NCBI GenBank assembly: GCA_934678915.1
Contig: CAKUSF010000010.1
Coordinates: forward strand, 1-33,830
DNA length: 33,830 nucleotides
Reading direction: 5' to 3'
Source of the DNA: an uncultured Bacteroidales bacterium
GTDB lineage: Bacteria > Bacteroidota > Bacteroidia > Bacteroidales > UBA932
The number at the start of each line of letters is the position of its first letter. Positions within the stretch are counted from its first letter, which is position 1. Both the position numbers and the translations under genes were made by a program. Of this stretch, positions 23,135 through 32,312 are shown piece after piece. The notes beneath the pieces are model-generated. The model had not been told where the DNA came from and made no database searches. It worked only from the letters and a program-made list of their open reading frames with translations.

Positions 23135-25195
23135 ATGAAACAACTTCTGTTTACCATAATATTCATTTTTCTTGCGCATCAGCTGTCTCAGGCTCAATCA
23201 CCCCAGATAGACACGGCTTCCGGGCCGGGCATCAGGATTGACAGCTCGGTGGTGTCGGACAGGCTACCGATTTTCAGGAGACCGAACCGTTACATTTACA
23301 CTCCGGAAAGGGCGGCAGCGATTGTGTCTGTTATCGGTGAACCAGATGTCCTAAGGCAGATCACCACACTTCCAGGGGTATCATCAGGCGTGGAAGGTTC
23401 TCTTGGACTGTTTGTCAGAGGCGGAAACGCAGGCAACAGTAGGGTTGAATATGACGGTGTTCCTGTCTATGGGACAAGTCATCTGCTTGGACTGTTCTCT
23501 TCGTTTTCTCCGGACATGATCAGCGTTACGGATTTTAGGACGGGTGGGTTAGAAGCGTCTTCTGGAGACATCACCTCTTCACTGATGCGGATAAAATCAA
23601 AATCAGGAAGGCTGGAAACACACTCGTGGAATCTCTCGTTATCACCCTACATGACAAGCGTTTACCTTGAGGCTCCAAGTAAAAATGGAAACACTGACTA
23701 CAGAGTGGCCGGTCGTTTTTCCCCATTACCGGTCCTAGCGGGAATGATTACCGGCTCGGAAGAGGACTACGCAAATATAAACGGCTTGATGCATGACTGG
23801 GCAGCAACCATCGAAAAAAGGTTGAACGGCAAGAGTGTGTTCAAGCTGACCGGTCTTTTCTCTCAAGACAAACTCTCCGTCAAATACGATGACAGTGGAG
23901 CACTCATGCAGAACATCTCCGGGATGGCGAAACTGGATTTACGGTCATCTCTGTCAAGCCGCACTGAATTGAACGCTTTTGGTTACTTCACTTTCTCAAA
24001 CGTTCTCCAGACTCAAGACTATTACCATGACGACAAGAATAATTCTGAGTACTCTATGTCTTGCAACTGGGTTGAGACAGGAGTGAAGTCCTTAATAAGC
24101 CATAAATTATCCAGCCACCTAAATGTAACGGGAGGGATTGAAGCCAAGACTTTCATGAAAGCCCTGTCAGGAGCGGTGTTCACAGACATTAATTTTCGCA
24201 ATAGTAAATGGGATGTCTTGGCTGGCTACAGGCAAATCCTTTATCTTTATGACAGGTGGAACACAACAGGTTTTGACGCTCATCTGAGAGCAGACAGAAC
24301 ACTGACCAAGAATCTAGGGCTTGAAGTGGCCGCGGACAAGATGTCACAGTACATGCATGTGCTTGAAGGATTGCCGACTGGATGGGCCCTTAACATCATG
24401 AGCCCAGCTGGTAAGGACTTCAAGCCTGAAATCTCAAGGCAGATCTATGCAGGATTGTTCTGGCACAAAGGGGTAAGGCTAAAGCTTCTTGGTGAGACAG
24501 AGTTTCATCTGAACGCTGGAGGTTATGCTAGAGAAATGAACGGAGTAATTAGCTACAAATCCTCCATCAATATGTTCAGAATCACTGAGGACACATGGGA
24601 GGATGAAGTCGAGAGCGGTTCTGGGCGTTCGATAGGATTGGAGGTCTCAGGCTCGATGTCATCGGAGCGCCTGTCCATGAATGTTGCCTACACTCTGTCC
24701 AAGACGGATAGGGAATATCCTAGCATCAACGAAGGAGAGAGATTTCCGTTCAAGTTCGACAGACCACACATCCTTAACTTCCAGTCCGACCTGACGACCA
24801 GAAAAAGAGCACGAGGAGAGCAACATCTAGGTATTGTACTCTCTTGCTGTTCAGGAAATCTCATGACGGTACAGAGAAGCCAGTACCTTGGGGTGAAGCC
24901 ACCGTACTGGGAGACAGGACTGAGCGGTATGTACTCAGACAAGTTACAAGACAACATCCATGACCGCATGGAAATGACATCTGTGAACGGACATAGGATG
25001 AAAGCCTACTTCCGCCTTGATGTAGCCTACACATTTAAGTTCATGAGGAAGCGAAGCACTCATGACCTTACTATGTCAGTGTTCAACGTCACTAACAGAC
25101 ATAATCCGTACCTTATCTACAACGACTATGGCACATGGAAACAGGTTAGCATCATGCCTATCATGCCGTCCGTTAGGTGGTCGGTGAAGTTTTGA
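23135..25195 (+). CDS. TonB-dependent receptor, short form without N-terminal regulatory domain
   Basis: The 686-residue protein has a signal peptide ending near LSQAQ (about residue 20). Then, unlike the receptor at 16525-19350, it goes almost directly into a plug domain (about 55-165: ITTLPGVSSGVEGSLGLFVRG, RVEYDGVPVYGTSHLLGLFS, FRTGGLEASSGDI) and a beta-barrel ending in MPSVRWSVKF. No carboxypeptidase-regulatory-like domain is present. It would import the substrate recognised together with the DUF4249 lipoprotein. No terminator is evident downstream; the REP-like hairpin at 25252 is the only structure before the convergent gene. Confidence 0.9.
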   Translation: MKQLLFTIIFIFLAHQLSQAQSPQIDTASGPGIRIDSSVVSDRLPIFRRPNRYIYTPERAAAIVSVIGEPDVLRQITTLPGVSSGVEGSLGLFVRGGNAGNSRVEYDGVPVYGTSHLLGLFSSFSPDMISVTDFRTGGLEASSGDITSSLMRIKSKSGRLETHSWNLSLSPYMTSVYLEAPSKNGNTDYRVAGRFSPLPVLAGMITGSEEDYANINGLMHDWAATIEKRLNGKSVFKLTGLFSQDKLSVKYDDSGALMQNISGMAKLDLRSSLSSRTELNAFGYFTFSNVLQTQDYYHDDKNNSEYSMSCNWVETGVKSLISHKLSSHLNVTGGIEAKTFMKALSGAVFTDINFRNSKWDVLAGYRQILYLYDRWNTTGFDAHLRADRTLTKNLGLEVAADKMSQYMHVLEGLPTGWALNIMSPAGKDFKPEISRQIYAGLFWHKGVRLKLLGETEFHLNAGGYAREMNGVISYKSSINMFRITEDTWEDEVESGSGRSIGLEVSGSMSSERLSMNVAYTLSKTDREYPSINEGERFPFKFDRPHILNFQSDLTTRKRARGEQHLGIVLSCCSGNLMTVQRSQYLGVKPPYWETGLSGMYSDKLQDNIHDRMEMTSVNGHRMKAYFRLDVAYTFKFMRKRSTHDLTMSVFNVTNRHNPYLIYNDYGTWKQVSIMPIMPSVRWSVKF

Positions 25196-25251
25196 GCCAC
25201 TCTCTGCCGTCTGTCAGTTCGAAAAGTAGTGAGCTGAGACTTAGGCTTACA

Positions 25252-25276
25252 GGTCACTTCGACAAGCTCAGTGACC
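25252..25276. repeat. REP-like element at the 3' end of the FAD oxidase gene
   Basis: The arms GGTCACT and AGTGACC flank TCGACAAGCTC, a perfect 7-bp stem. It supplies the last codons (SLSLSK) and the TGA stop of the minus-strand oxidase gene and lies between convergent operons. Confidence 0.85.
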
Positions 25277-28259
25277 GGAGTTTAGCAGTGGTGCAGCGGT
25301 TCACAAGGTAGGCGATGGAGACGTAGGGAATGCCGGAGTTGGTGGCGAGGCCGATCTCGCAGGTGCGGCTGTTGGAGTAGCCTACGGGGATGCCTTGGAT
25401 TTGGGATTTGAGCTTGCGGAGGGCATACTTGTTGAGTTCCGGATGGGTCATGCCTTTGTCGCCGGCGAAACCGCAGCAGCCTACGCCTTCGGGAACAATC
25501 ACGTTGGTGGAGCACATTCGGGCCAGCTCTAGCATCTTGTCGGTCTTGTGCATCAAGCGCATAGAGCAGGTGAGGTGGATGGCGGCCGGGGTGTCAGTCT
25601 TGTGGAAGTCCAGTTTGTCAGCCAGAAACTCAAGGATGAACTCTGATGGTTCGTAAAGCCGCATCTTCTTGATTTTATGCTGCATACGATGGAGGCACGG
25701 ACTCTGGTCACAAAGGACTGGGTAGCGGCCATGCTCGCTGGCTTGCCAAAGAGCCTCCTCTAGTTCGGAGGTCTTTTTGTCAGCGATTTCGGGCATGCCT
25801 TTGCTTTCCCAGATGGTGCCGCAGCAAAGGGATGACATGTTTTTCGGGAATATTACCTCGTAGCCGGCCTTGGCCAGAAGGCTGACCATCTCCTCAACAA
25901 GGGGCTTGTCAACAGCATGGTGGTGCTTGGGGAGGCCCATCATCTGGTTGATGCAGCTGGGGAAATAGACTACTTTGTTTATCTTGGAAGACTCTGATTG
26001 CGCGTCCGGGCGCTTCGACAGGCTCAGCGACCGGATAGGCTCATCAACCACCGAAGCGGCTGAACTTACCAATGCACGAAGTGATTTAGGAATATTATAG
26101 GCCTTAGGGGTGGCAGGGGTCCAGAGCGGGAGCCGGACGGCATTGTGAAGCCAGCGGCAGAGGCCGCTCATCGCAAGGTCACCAAGCACGGTCTCGCCTG
26201 CGGTGGCCATCCTGAGAGCACCGCGAAGCCCGCTCTTGACTCCAGCGTAGTGCCCAGCCGCAAAGTTCCATACACCGTAGCCGAAAGACCCCGCAGGCAT
26301 ATTCATTCGCCTAAGCTGGTGAGTCAAATCGGCAACATTGATGCCCATCGGGCAGGATGTCGAGCAAAGGCCGTCCCCTGCGCAAGTCTGCTCCCCTGCG
26401 TAGGAATATTCCTTCTCAAGTGTCCGTAGATGAGTAAGTTCCGCAGCGGTCGGATTTGGCAGCGCACGCAGGGAAGTGATCTCTCTCTGAGTTGCGATTC
26501 TGGTTCTTGAGGAAAGTGTGAAACCACACGAAAGGCAATTCACCTCGCAGAAACCGCACTCAATGCACTTGTTCAGTTTCTGATAGATCTGGGCAAGCTC
26601 CGGCTCGACAGGCTTACCGTCATCAGCCCAAGGCTTCAGAACCAGCAAGGCCTTGAAATTCCGCAGGAAACATTTCGGATCGTCATTGAATATCACGCCA
26701 GGATTAAGAAGTCCCTTAGGGTCAAACAGTTCCTTAACACGCTTCATGATCCCGAACGCCTTCTCGCCCCACTCGTACGAAACAAACGGAGCCATATTCC
26801 TGCCCGTTCCGTGCTCGGCCTTGAGGGAGCCGTCATATTTCCCGACCACCATCTGAGCTACATCGCGGATCATGGCTTCATAGCGGTCCACTTCCTTCTG
26901 AGAATCAAATGATTGGTTGATGATAAAATGGAAGTTCCCCTCAAGGGCGTGGCCGTAGATGCAGGAATCATCGTAGCCATGCTTGTCCAACAGAGCCGAC
27001 AGATCGACTGTTGCGTCCGGAAGGTCCTCAATGTGGAAGGCGATGTCCTCAATCAGGCAAGTCGTGCCCTGACGGCGCATTCCACCAACTGACGGGAATA
27101 TGCCCGAACGGATGGCCCAATACTTTCCAGTGACGGCAGGATCGCTACTGAATATGAAAGCGTTACCTTCAGCATCATCCAAGACGACAAAGCGGTGAAG
27201 CACCTCCGACAACTTCCCGACATTCACATCAAGGTCAGCCTGATCCGTGCCCGTGACACGGAGCAAGAGAGCGGTGAGATCCTTGCCGGGATATTCATTA
27301 AGCATAGGGTCATCAACAGACGCGAGAGAACGCTTGTCCAGCAACTCGGCAGCATCAAGCACAGCCGGGTCAATCTCTTTCTTAAGAGCGACAACAGCCT
27401 CTGCGGCCTCCCGGATGGTACCGAAATAGACCATCGCGGACGCTTCCTTGGACGGAAGCGGCAAAGTCTTCATCGTGACTTGGCTCATAAAAGCCAAAGT
27501 GCCCTCAGAACCGACAAGCAGGTGCGCGATGATGTCAAATGGATCGCGGAACCTGACGAACGGGAATATGTTGAGTCCGGTGACGTTTTTTATTGAATAC
27601 TTGTACCTTATGCGATCAGCGAGCTCCTTGTCGGCTGCAATCTCGTCCCTCAACGCCTCGATCTCCCTGATGAAATCCGGATGGGATGCACGGAAAGCGT
27701 TCCTGGAGGTCTCGTCTCCAGTGTCAAGTACAGTTCCGTCAACGAACACTATCCGGACACTCTCCAGTTCCTTGTCACTGTTGGCGTGGGTTCCGCAGCT
27801 CATTCCTGAGGCGTTGTTCATCACGATTCCGCCTACCATACAGCTTCCGATGGAGGCCGGATCCGGGCCGAATTTTCGTCCGAAAGGTTTCAGGATGGCA
27901 TTCACCCTCGCTCCGATGATTCCGGGTTCAAGTGTGATCTGGGAAGCATCTTCGGAGACCTTGTACTTCTCCCAATTCTTGCCTGCAACAATAAGCACTG
28001 AATCGCTGACGGACTGGCCTGAAAGGCTGGTTCCGGCTGCACGGAAAGTTACCGGAACATCAAATTTCGATGCTGCCTCAAGAATCTTCGCGACCTCTTT
28101 CTCGCCAGTCGAACGGATGACAATCTTCGGCACAAGCCTGTAAAACCCCGCGTCCGTGCCCCATGCAAAACGCCTGAGTTCGTCTGTGTAGATTCCGTTC
28201 TTCGGGACTAAATGCTTTACTGTCTCAAGAAAACGAGAGTATTTTTCTTCCATATTCAA
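25254..28259 (-). CDS. FAD-binding and Fe-S-binding oxidoreductase (D-lactate/2-hydroxy acid dehydrogenase-like)
   Basis: The 1001-residue protein joins three parts. First is an FAD-binding type 4 domain (about residues 40-270, with FRAAGTSLSGQS and GSCMVGGIVMNNASG), followed by an FAD-oxidase C-terminal domain (to about 530, with YGHALEGNFHF and KAEHGTGRNMAPF). Next is a ferredoxin-like region with CIECGFCEVNC (about 565) and CAGDGLCSTSCP (about 625). Last are CCG domains with CCGTIWESKG (about 813) and GCCGFAGDKG (about 931). This is the YdiJ/Dld-II type, oxidising a D-2-hydroxy acid and passing electrons through Fe-S centres. Its start overlaps DUF456 by 4 bases. REP-like DNA adds SLSLSK both internally (about 742-751) and at the C-terminus. 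The substrate is not known. Confidence 0.9.
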   Translation of the reverse strand: MNMEEKYSRFLETVKHLVPKNGIYTDELRRFAWGTDAGFYRLVPKIVIRSTGEKEVAKILEAASKFDVPVTFRAAGTSLSGQSVSDSVLIVAGKNWEKYKVSEDASQITLEPGIIGARVNAILKPFGRKFGPDPASIGSCMVGGIVMNNASGMSCGTHANSDKELESVRIVFVDGTVLDTGDETSRNAFRASHPDFIREIEALRDEIAADKELADRIRYKYSIKNVTGLNIFPFVRFRDPFDIIAHLLVGSEGTLAFMSQVTMKTLPLPSKEASAMVYFGTIREAAEAVVALKKEIDPAVLDAAELLDKRSLASVDDPMLNEYPGKDLTALLLRVTGTDQADLDVNVGKLSEVLHRFVVLDDAEGNAFIFSSDPAVTGKYWAIRSGIFPSVGGMRRQGTTCLIEDIAFHIEDLPDATVDLSALLDKHGYDDSCIYGHALEGNFHFIINQSFDSQKEVDRYEAMIRDVAQMVVGKYDGSLKAEHGTGRNMAPFVSYEWGEKAFGIMKRVKELFDPKGLLNPGVIFNDDPKCFLRNFKALLVLKPWADDGKPVEPELAQIYQKLNKCIECGFCEVNCLSCGFTLSSRTRIATQREITSLRALPNPTAAELTHLRTLEKEYSYAGEQTCAGDGLCSTSCPMGINVADLTHQLRRMNMPAGSFGYGVWNFAAGHYAGVKSGLRGALRMATAGETVLGDLAMSGLCRWLHNAVRLPLWTPATPKAYNIPKSLRALVSSAASVVDEPIRSLSLSKRPDAQSESSKINKVVYFPSCINQMMGLPKHHHAVDKPLVEEMVSLLAKAGYEVIFPKNMSSLCCGTIWESKGMPEIADKKTSELEEALWQASEHGRYPVLCDQSPCLHRMQHKIKKMRLYEPSEFILEFLADKLDFHKTDTPAAIHLTCSMRLMHKTDKMLELARMCSTNVIVPEGVGCCGFAGDKGMTHPELNKYALRKLKSQIQGIPVGYSNSRTCEIGLATNSGIPYVSIAYLVNRCTTAKLRSLSLSK
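26008..26034. repeat. REP-like element inside the FAD oxidase gene
   Basis: GCGCT and AGCGACC arms flank TCGACAGGCTC; the C-G pair in the stem replaces the A-T pair of other copies. It is read in frame as IRSLSLSKRPD between the Fe-S region and the first CCG domain. Confidence 0.8.
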
Positions 28260-28750
28260 GTAAGATACACTACTATGTAATACATCATCATTCCACTGGC
28301 TATCAGTTTGACACCAGTGCCGCAGAGAAAGCCTGCAAAGGCTCCTAGTGCGGATTTAGCTGACTCCCAGCCATTCTTTTCAGAGAAAGCTAACTCGGCC
28401 AAAAAGGCTCCGAGAAGAGTACCGAGGATGATTCCGATAGGTGGGACAAACATCCCGACCAGCATTCCAGCCATCGCTCCCCTACCAGCCGCCTTAGTTC
28501 CGCCAGTGATCTTGGTGAACCACGCTGGGACAACATAGTCAATGACAGTGACCGCCACTGTGATTCCCAGCCATACAAGCAGGAACGTCAACGACATCGG
28601 ATCCCCGGCACCGTTCGTGCCGCTGCCCCAAAAATAAAGAATCATCAGCCCGACCCAGCTGACAGGAGGTCCAGGCAAAGCCGGAACAATGCTGCCGACA
28701 ATGCCGATTACTCCCGCCAACACGGCAAGGATTATGACTAAAACGCTCAT
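28256..28750 (-). CDS. DUF456 family membrane protein
   Basis: The 164-residue protein has five or so hydrophobic segments and the DUF456 features: PALPGPPVSWVGL near residue 23, VIDYVVPAWFTKITGGTKAAGRGA in the middle and a glycine-rich IGIILGTLLGAFLAEL segment. The family is widespread, its function unknown, with a glycine-zipper-like membrane region. The stop overlaps the start of the oxidase gene (ATGA) and the start lies 22 bases after the aminopeptidase stop, so all three are one operon. Confidence 0.85.
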   Translation of the reverse strand: MSVLVIILAVLAGVIGIVGSIVPALPGPPVSWVGLMILYFWGSGTNGAGDPMSLTFLLVWLGITVAVTVIDYVVPAWFTKITGGTKAAGRGAMAGMLVGMFVPPIGIILGTLLGAFLAELAFSEKNGWESAKSALGAFAGFLCGTGVKLIASGMMMYYIVVYLT

Positions 28751-28772
28751 GAATATTCAAAAGTATATATTC

Positions 28773-30215
28773 CTAAGCCATTGCGGCTTCGACATCGTCC
28801 GGCTGAATCGGGAGACGGTTCGGGCCTGTACGACGCGCACCATCTTCGGTCACTAGGACATCGTCCTCAAGACGGATTCCTCCGAAATCGAGGTAGTCGT
28901 GCTCCAGCTTGTAGTAGTTCACGAAGCCTTTGTCGCGCTTTTCGCTCTTCCATTTCTCGATGAGGGCTGGGATGAAGTAGATTCCCGGCTCATCGGTGAC
29001 AACATTGCCCGGAACAAGTTTGCGGGCCATTCTGAGGCTTCCGAGGCCGAGCTGAGCGGAACGCTTCTGGTCCGGATCATAGCCTACGAGATCCTCACCG
29101 AGGTCTTCCATGTCGTGAACGTCAAGGCCCATGTTGTGGCCAAGTCCGTGCGGCTGGAAGAGTCCAGCAATGCCTTCGTGGAGCATGTTGTCCAGATTGC
29201 CGCGCACGATGTCCAGCGAGCGAAGGTCCTCAAGCATCAGCTTGGCAACGGCCAGATGCACGTCCCTGTAGGCGACTCCCGGCTTTGTCAGTTTGAAGGC
29301 CAATTCGTTGCAGTCGCAGACAATCTGGTAGATGTCCCTCTGCTTTTGGGTGAACTTGCCGCTGGTAGGCAGGGTGCGGGTAAAGTCAGAAGCGTAGTGC
29401 ATGTTGTTCTCAGCGCCGGCATCAATCACCATCAGCTTGCCCGGCTCGATAACTTTGTCGTGCAGATGATTGTGAAGTGTTTCTCCATGCTGGGTAAGGA
29501 TGGTCGGGAACGACACGCCCCAACCTTCGCTGAGTGTCACGCCCTCCATCTTGCCGACAATTTCCTGCTCGATGATGCCAACCTTCACGCTCTCACGGGC
29601 GACTGTGTGCATCCTCTGGCCGAGAGCACCGGCATCATCAATCTGGTCAATCTCACACTGTTCCTTCACGAGTCTCATGGAGATGACGGCCTGAACAAGT
29701 TCCTTGGACGCATGCTTGCCACCGTCCTCATCAATAGGAGCTACCCTTGCGACATCCTCATTGGAGATGCCGACAAGAGCGGCCAGCTTCATCGTGTTGT
29801 AGTAGCGGCTCGGTGGAAGGAAATGAATATTCCTACCTGTGGCAAGAGCCTTTGAGACGGCAATATTCAGTGAACCATAAGAAGCTGAGTTACTTACTCC
29901 GACCGCAGCGGCCTTTGAGTCAACGGATGGTTGAGGTCCCATCCAGATGATGTCTCCGATCTCCACATCATCAGCGAAGATGGTCTCCTCTCCGCTGTCA
30001 AGGTCCAGAACAGCTGCGTAGCGTGGCTCATCGAGTCCGAAATAGTACAGCCAGGATGAGTCCTGACGGAATTTATAGGCGTTGTCCTTGTACTGGGCCG
30101 CGGCTTCGACGTTGCCCACGAACAGTGCTATTCCACGTTTCCCTTGCGGAGCGGTCTGAGCCATCTTCTCCAGCAGAGCCTTGCGTCTTGCGATGTAGAT
30201 CTCTTTTGCGAACAT
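28773..30215 (-). CDS. pepP: Xaa-Pro aminopeptidase (M24B family)
   Basis: The 480-residue protein has the N-terminal creatinase-like domain (about residues 1-170) and the C-terminal pita-bread metallopeptidase domain. All five metal ligands are visible: Asp in MVIDAGAENN (about 267), Asp in HYASDFTRT (about 278), His in GLGHNMGLDVHD (about 360), Glu in TDEPGIYF (about 410) and Glu in GIRLEDDVLVTE (about 450). It removes N-terminal residues that precede proline. It heads the operon with DUF456 and the FAD oxidase; its leader contains the stem-loop at 30250-30288. Cytoplasmic location is inferred from the lack of a signal peptide. Confidence 0.92.
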   Translation of the reverse strand: MFAKEIYIARRKALLEKMAQTAPQGKRGIALFVGNVEAAAQYKDNAYKFRQDSSWLYYFGLDEPRYAAVLDLDSGEETIFADDVEIGDIIWMGPQPSVDSKAAAVGVSNSASYGSLNIAVSKALATGRNIHFLPPSRYYNTMKLAALVGISNEDVARVAPIDEDGGKHASKELVQAVISMRLVKEQCEIDQIDDAGALGQRMHTVARESVKVGIIEQEIVGKMEGVTLSEGWGVSFPTILTQHGETLHNHLHDKVIEPGKLMVIDAGAENNMHYASDFTRTLPTSGKFTQKQRDIYQIVCDCNELAFKLTKPGVAYRDVHLAVAKLMLEDLRSLDIVRGNLDNMLHEGIAGLFQPHGLGHNMGLDVHDMEDLGEDLVGYDPDQKRSAQLGLGSLRMARKLVPGNVVTDEPGIYFIPALIEKWKSEKRDKGFVNYYKLEHDYLDFGGIRLEDDVLVTEDGARRTGPNRLPIQPDDVEAAMA

Positions 30216-30249
30216 ATTCTTAGGTCTTTATGTGATTTAAACTTCCGCA

Positions 30250-30288
30250 AGCCTTGGAGTCACAGGTCCTCCCGTGACGGTCAAGGCT
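30250..30288 (-). other. two-tier stem-loop in the aminopeptidase leader
   Basis: The outer arms AGCCTTG (30250-30256) and CAAGGCT (30282-30288) are perfectly complementary. They enclose a second stem GTCAC (30259-30263) with GTGAC (30274-30278), and on the minus strand the terminal loop reads GGGAGGACCT. It lies between the -7 box and the start codon, so it is in the mRNA leader. A regulatory role is inference. Confidence 0.5.
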
Positions 30289-30295
30289 ACAAACA

Positions 30296-30303
30296 CAAAT
30301 ATA
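30296..30303 (-). promoter_or_regulatory. -7 box of the aminopeptidase operon
   Basis: The minus strand reads TATATTTG, an exact TAnnTTTG match, 80 bases before the ATG at 30215. Confidence 0.5.
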
Positions 30304-30336
30304 CAAAAATGACAGGAAAGTTGTTCTACAAAATTA

Positions 30337-30373
30337 AAAGTGTGAGCGAAACTCAGATTTTCACTCACACTTT
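30337..30373 (-). terminator. aspS terminator
   Basis: On the minus strand AAAGTGTGAGTGAAA and TTTCGCTCACACTTT form a 15-bp stem (one G-U pair) with a 7-base loop, followed by a T-rich TAATTTTG. A REP-like element lies between it and the aspS stop. Confidence 0.8.
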
Positions 30374-30387
30374 CATGTATTTGTTTT

Positions 30388-30433
30388 GTCGCTTCGATGG
30401 TTGGTGAGCCTGCCGAACCACAGGCTCAGCGAC
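30388..30433. repeat. nested REP-like element after aspS
   Basis: The outer element GTCGCTTCGA...CAGGCTCAGCGAC is interrupted between CTTCGA and CAGGCTCAG by a 23-base element (30398-30420) with arms TGGTT/AACCA. Removing those 23 bases restores the standard core CTTCGACAGGCTCAG exactly. It lies 7 bases after the aspS stop. Confidence 0.85.
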
Positions 30434-30440
30434 CGATTTG

Positions 30441-32216
30441 TTACTTCTCAGGAAGCGGACGGAGATCCAGATTGAGCTCGTCAAGCTGGGCTTGATCAAT
30501 CTGCGACGGAGAATCAATCATCACATCGCGGCCCTGATTGTTCTTCGGGAAAGCGATGAAGTCACGGATGGACTCCTTGCCGGCGAAGAGAGTGCAGACG
30601 CGGTCGAAACCGAAGGCGAGACCTCCGTGAGGCGGAGCTCCGTACTGGAACGCGTGGATGATGAAGCCGAATTTGTACTCAGCCTCCTCCGGACCGATGC
30701 CCAGAACCTCGAACATCCTCTTCTGAACCTCAGCGTCATGGATTCGAATCGAGCCTCCACCGAGTTCCGTGCCGTTAAGAACAAAGTCGTAGGCGTTGGC
30801 GCAAACCCTTTCGAGATCCTCTTTCTTGTTGCTGTAGAAGAGATCCATGTGCTCCGGTTTTGGAGCAGTGAACGGATGATGCATGGCGTAGAAACGGCCG
30901 TCTTCCTCGCTCCATTCCAAAAGTGGGAAGTCCACGATCCAAAGCGGAGCGAAGACCTTAGGGTCACGAAGGCCGAGCCTGTTACCCATCTCGATACGCA
31001 GAACGCCTAGCATTGTCTGAACCTTGCGTTTGCCGTCACCGGACATCACGAAGACAATGTCTCCGGTCTTGGCCTCGACTGCCTCAGCGATAGCTTTCAG
31101 CTCGTCCGGAGTGTAGAATTTGTCAACGGAAGACTTGACAGAACCGTCTGCGTTGAGCTTGATGTAGATCAGGCCCTTGGCTCCGACCTGAGGTCTCTTG
31201 ACCCACTCGGTCAGTTCATCGATCTGCTTGCGGGTATATTCAGCGCCACCTGGAACAGCTATGGCTCCAACGTAGGCAGCATTCTCTAGGACAGCGAAGC
31301 CTTTGCCTTTCACCTTGTCGGTGATCTCGTGGATGGTCATTCCGAAACGGACATCCGGCTTGTCGGAGCCGTACTTGTCCATCGCGTCGTACCAGCTCAT
31401 TCTCGGCATCGGATTCGGGATGTCAACGCCTAGGACGTTCTTGAACATCGTCCTCATCATGCCCTCGAACATATTCAGGACATCCTCCTGCTCGACGAAG
31501 GACATCTCGCAGTCGATCTGTGTAAACTCCGGCTGACGATCAGCGCGCAGGTCCTCGTCACGGAAGCAGCGCACAATCTGGAAGTAGCGGTCGTAGCCAG
31601 CGACCATCAAAAGCTGCTTGAAGGTCTGAGGGGACTGAGGAAGGGCGTAGAACTGGCCCGGATTCATTCTGGAAGGGACCACGAAGTCGCGGGCTCCTTC
31701 AGGAGTGGATTTGATGAGATACGGAGTCTCAATCTCCATAAACCCGTGGGCATCAAGGTAGTTGCGCACCTCGTGGGCAAGTCTGTGCCTCAGCGCCAGC
31801 GCTTTCTGGAGCGGATTCCTACGAAGGTCAAGATAACGGTACTTGGCGCGAAGATCCTCACCGCCATCGCTCTCGTCCTCGATCGTGAACGGAGGTGTGA
31901 CAGACTTGTTGAGGATGTTGATGGACTCAAGTCTGATCTCGATGTCACCGGTGTCCATCTTAGGGTTCTTGCTCTGACGCTCGACAACCTCACCGATGGC
32001 CTGGATGACATATTCACGGCCCAAAGAGGTCGCGGTCTCGACCAAAGCGGTGTCAGCGTCGGCTTCAAGTACGAGCTGCGTGATGCCGTAGCGGTCACGC
32101 AAGTCAATGAAAGTCATTCCACCGAGCTTCCTTGACCTCTGCACCCAACCGGCAAGGGTCACCTTCTGCCCGACATTCTCAATGCGGAGTTCCCCGCACG
32201 TGTGTGTTCTGTACAT
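30441..32216 (-). CDS. aspS: aspartate--tRNA ligase
   Basis: The 591-residue protein is a bacterial-type AspRS: an N-terminal OB-fold anticodon-binding domain (about residues 1-105), the class II catalytic core with [16 protein letters not shown] and [18 protein letters not shown] (about 150-235), the inserted GAD domain (about 290-420), and motif 3 [10 protein letters not shown] (about 530-540). It charges tRNA-Asp in the cytoplasm. Length matches the family. It has its own -7 box (32279-32286) and terminator and appears monocistronic. Confidence 0.97.
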   Translation of the reverse strand: MYRTHTCGELRIENVGQKVTLAGWVQRSRKLGGMTFIDLRDRYGITQLVLEADADTALVETATSLGREYVIQAIGEVVERQSKNPKMDTGDIEIRLESINILNKSVTPPFTIEDESDGGEDLRAKYRYLDLRRNPLQKALALRHRLAHEVRNYLDAHGFMEIETPYLIKSTPEGARDFVVPSRMNPGQFYALPQSPQTFKQLLMVAGYDRYFQIVRCFRDEDLRADRQPEFTQIDCEMSFVEQEDVLNMFEGMMRTMFKNVLGVDIPNPMPRMSWYDAMDKYGSDKPDVRFGMTIHEITDKVKGKGFAVLENAAYVGAIAVPGGAEYTRKQIDELTEWVKRPQVGAKGLIYIKLNADGSVKSSVDKFYTPDELKAIAEAVEAKTGDIVFVMSGDGKRKVQTMLGVLRIEMGNRLGLRDPKVFAPLWIVDFPLLEWSEEDGRFYAMHHPFTAPKPEHMDLFYSNKKEDLERVCANAYDFVLNGTELGGGSIRIHDAEVQKRMFEVLGIGPEEAEYKFGFIIHAFQYGAPPHGGLAFGFDRVCTLFAGKESIRDFIAFPKNNQGRDVMIDSPSQIDQAQLDELNLDLRPLPEK

Positions 32217-32278
32217 ATTTGATGTATTTTGAATATTCTTCCTTCGAGGTCAGCGTTTCTTAACGGACCTGCAATCTG

Positions 32279-32286
32279 CAAAGTTA
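32279..32286 (-). promoter_or_regulatory. -7 box of aspS
   Basis: The minus strand reads TAACTTTG, an exact TAnnTTTG match, 62 bases before the ATG. The partial repeat TTTGATGTAT lies in the leader near 32217. Confidence 0.5.
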
Positions 32287-32312
32287 GCAAATTCTCCCCA
32301 AGAATAAGGGGA

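Noticed and set aside
25252..25276. REP-like hairpin as an intrinsic terminator between convergent operons
   Set aside because: The stem is good but no T-run follows on either strand, and the same element occurs inside genes without ending them.
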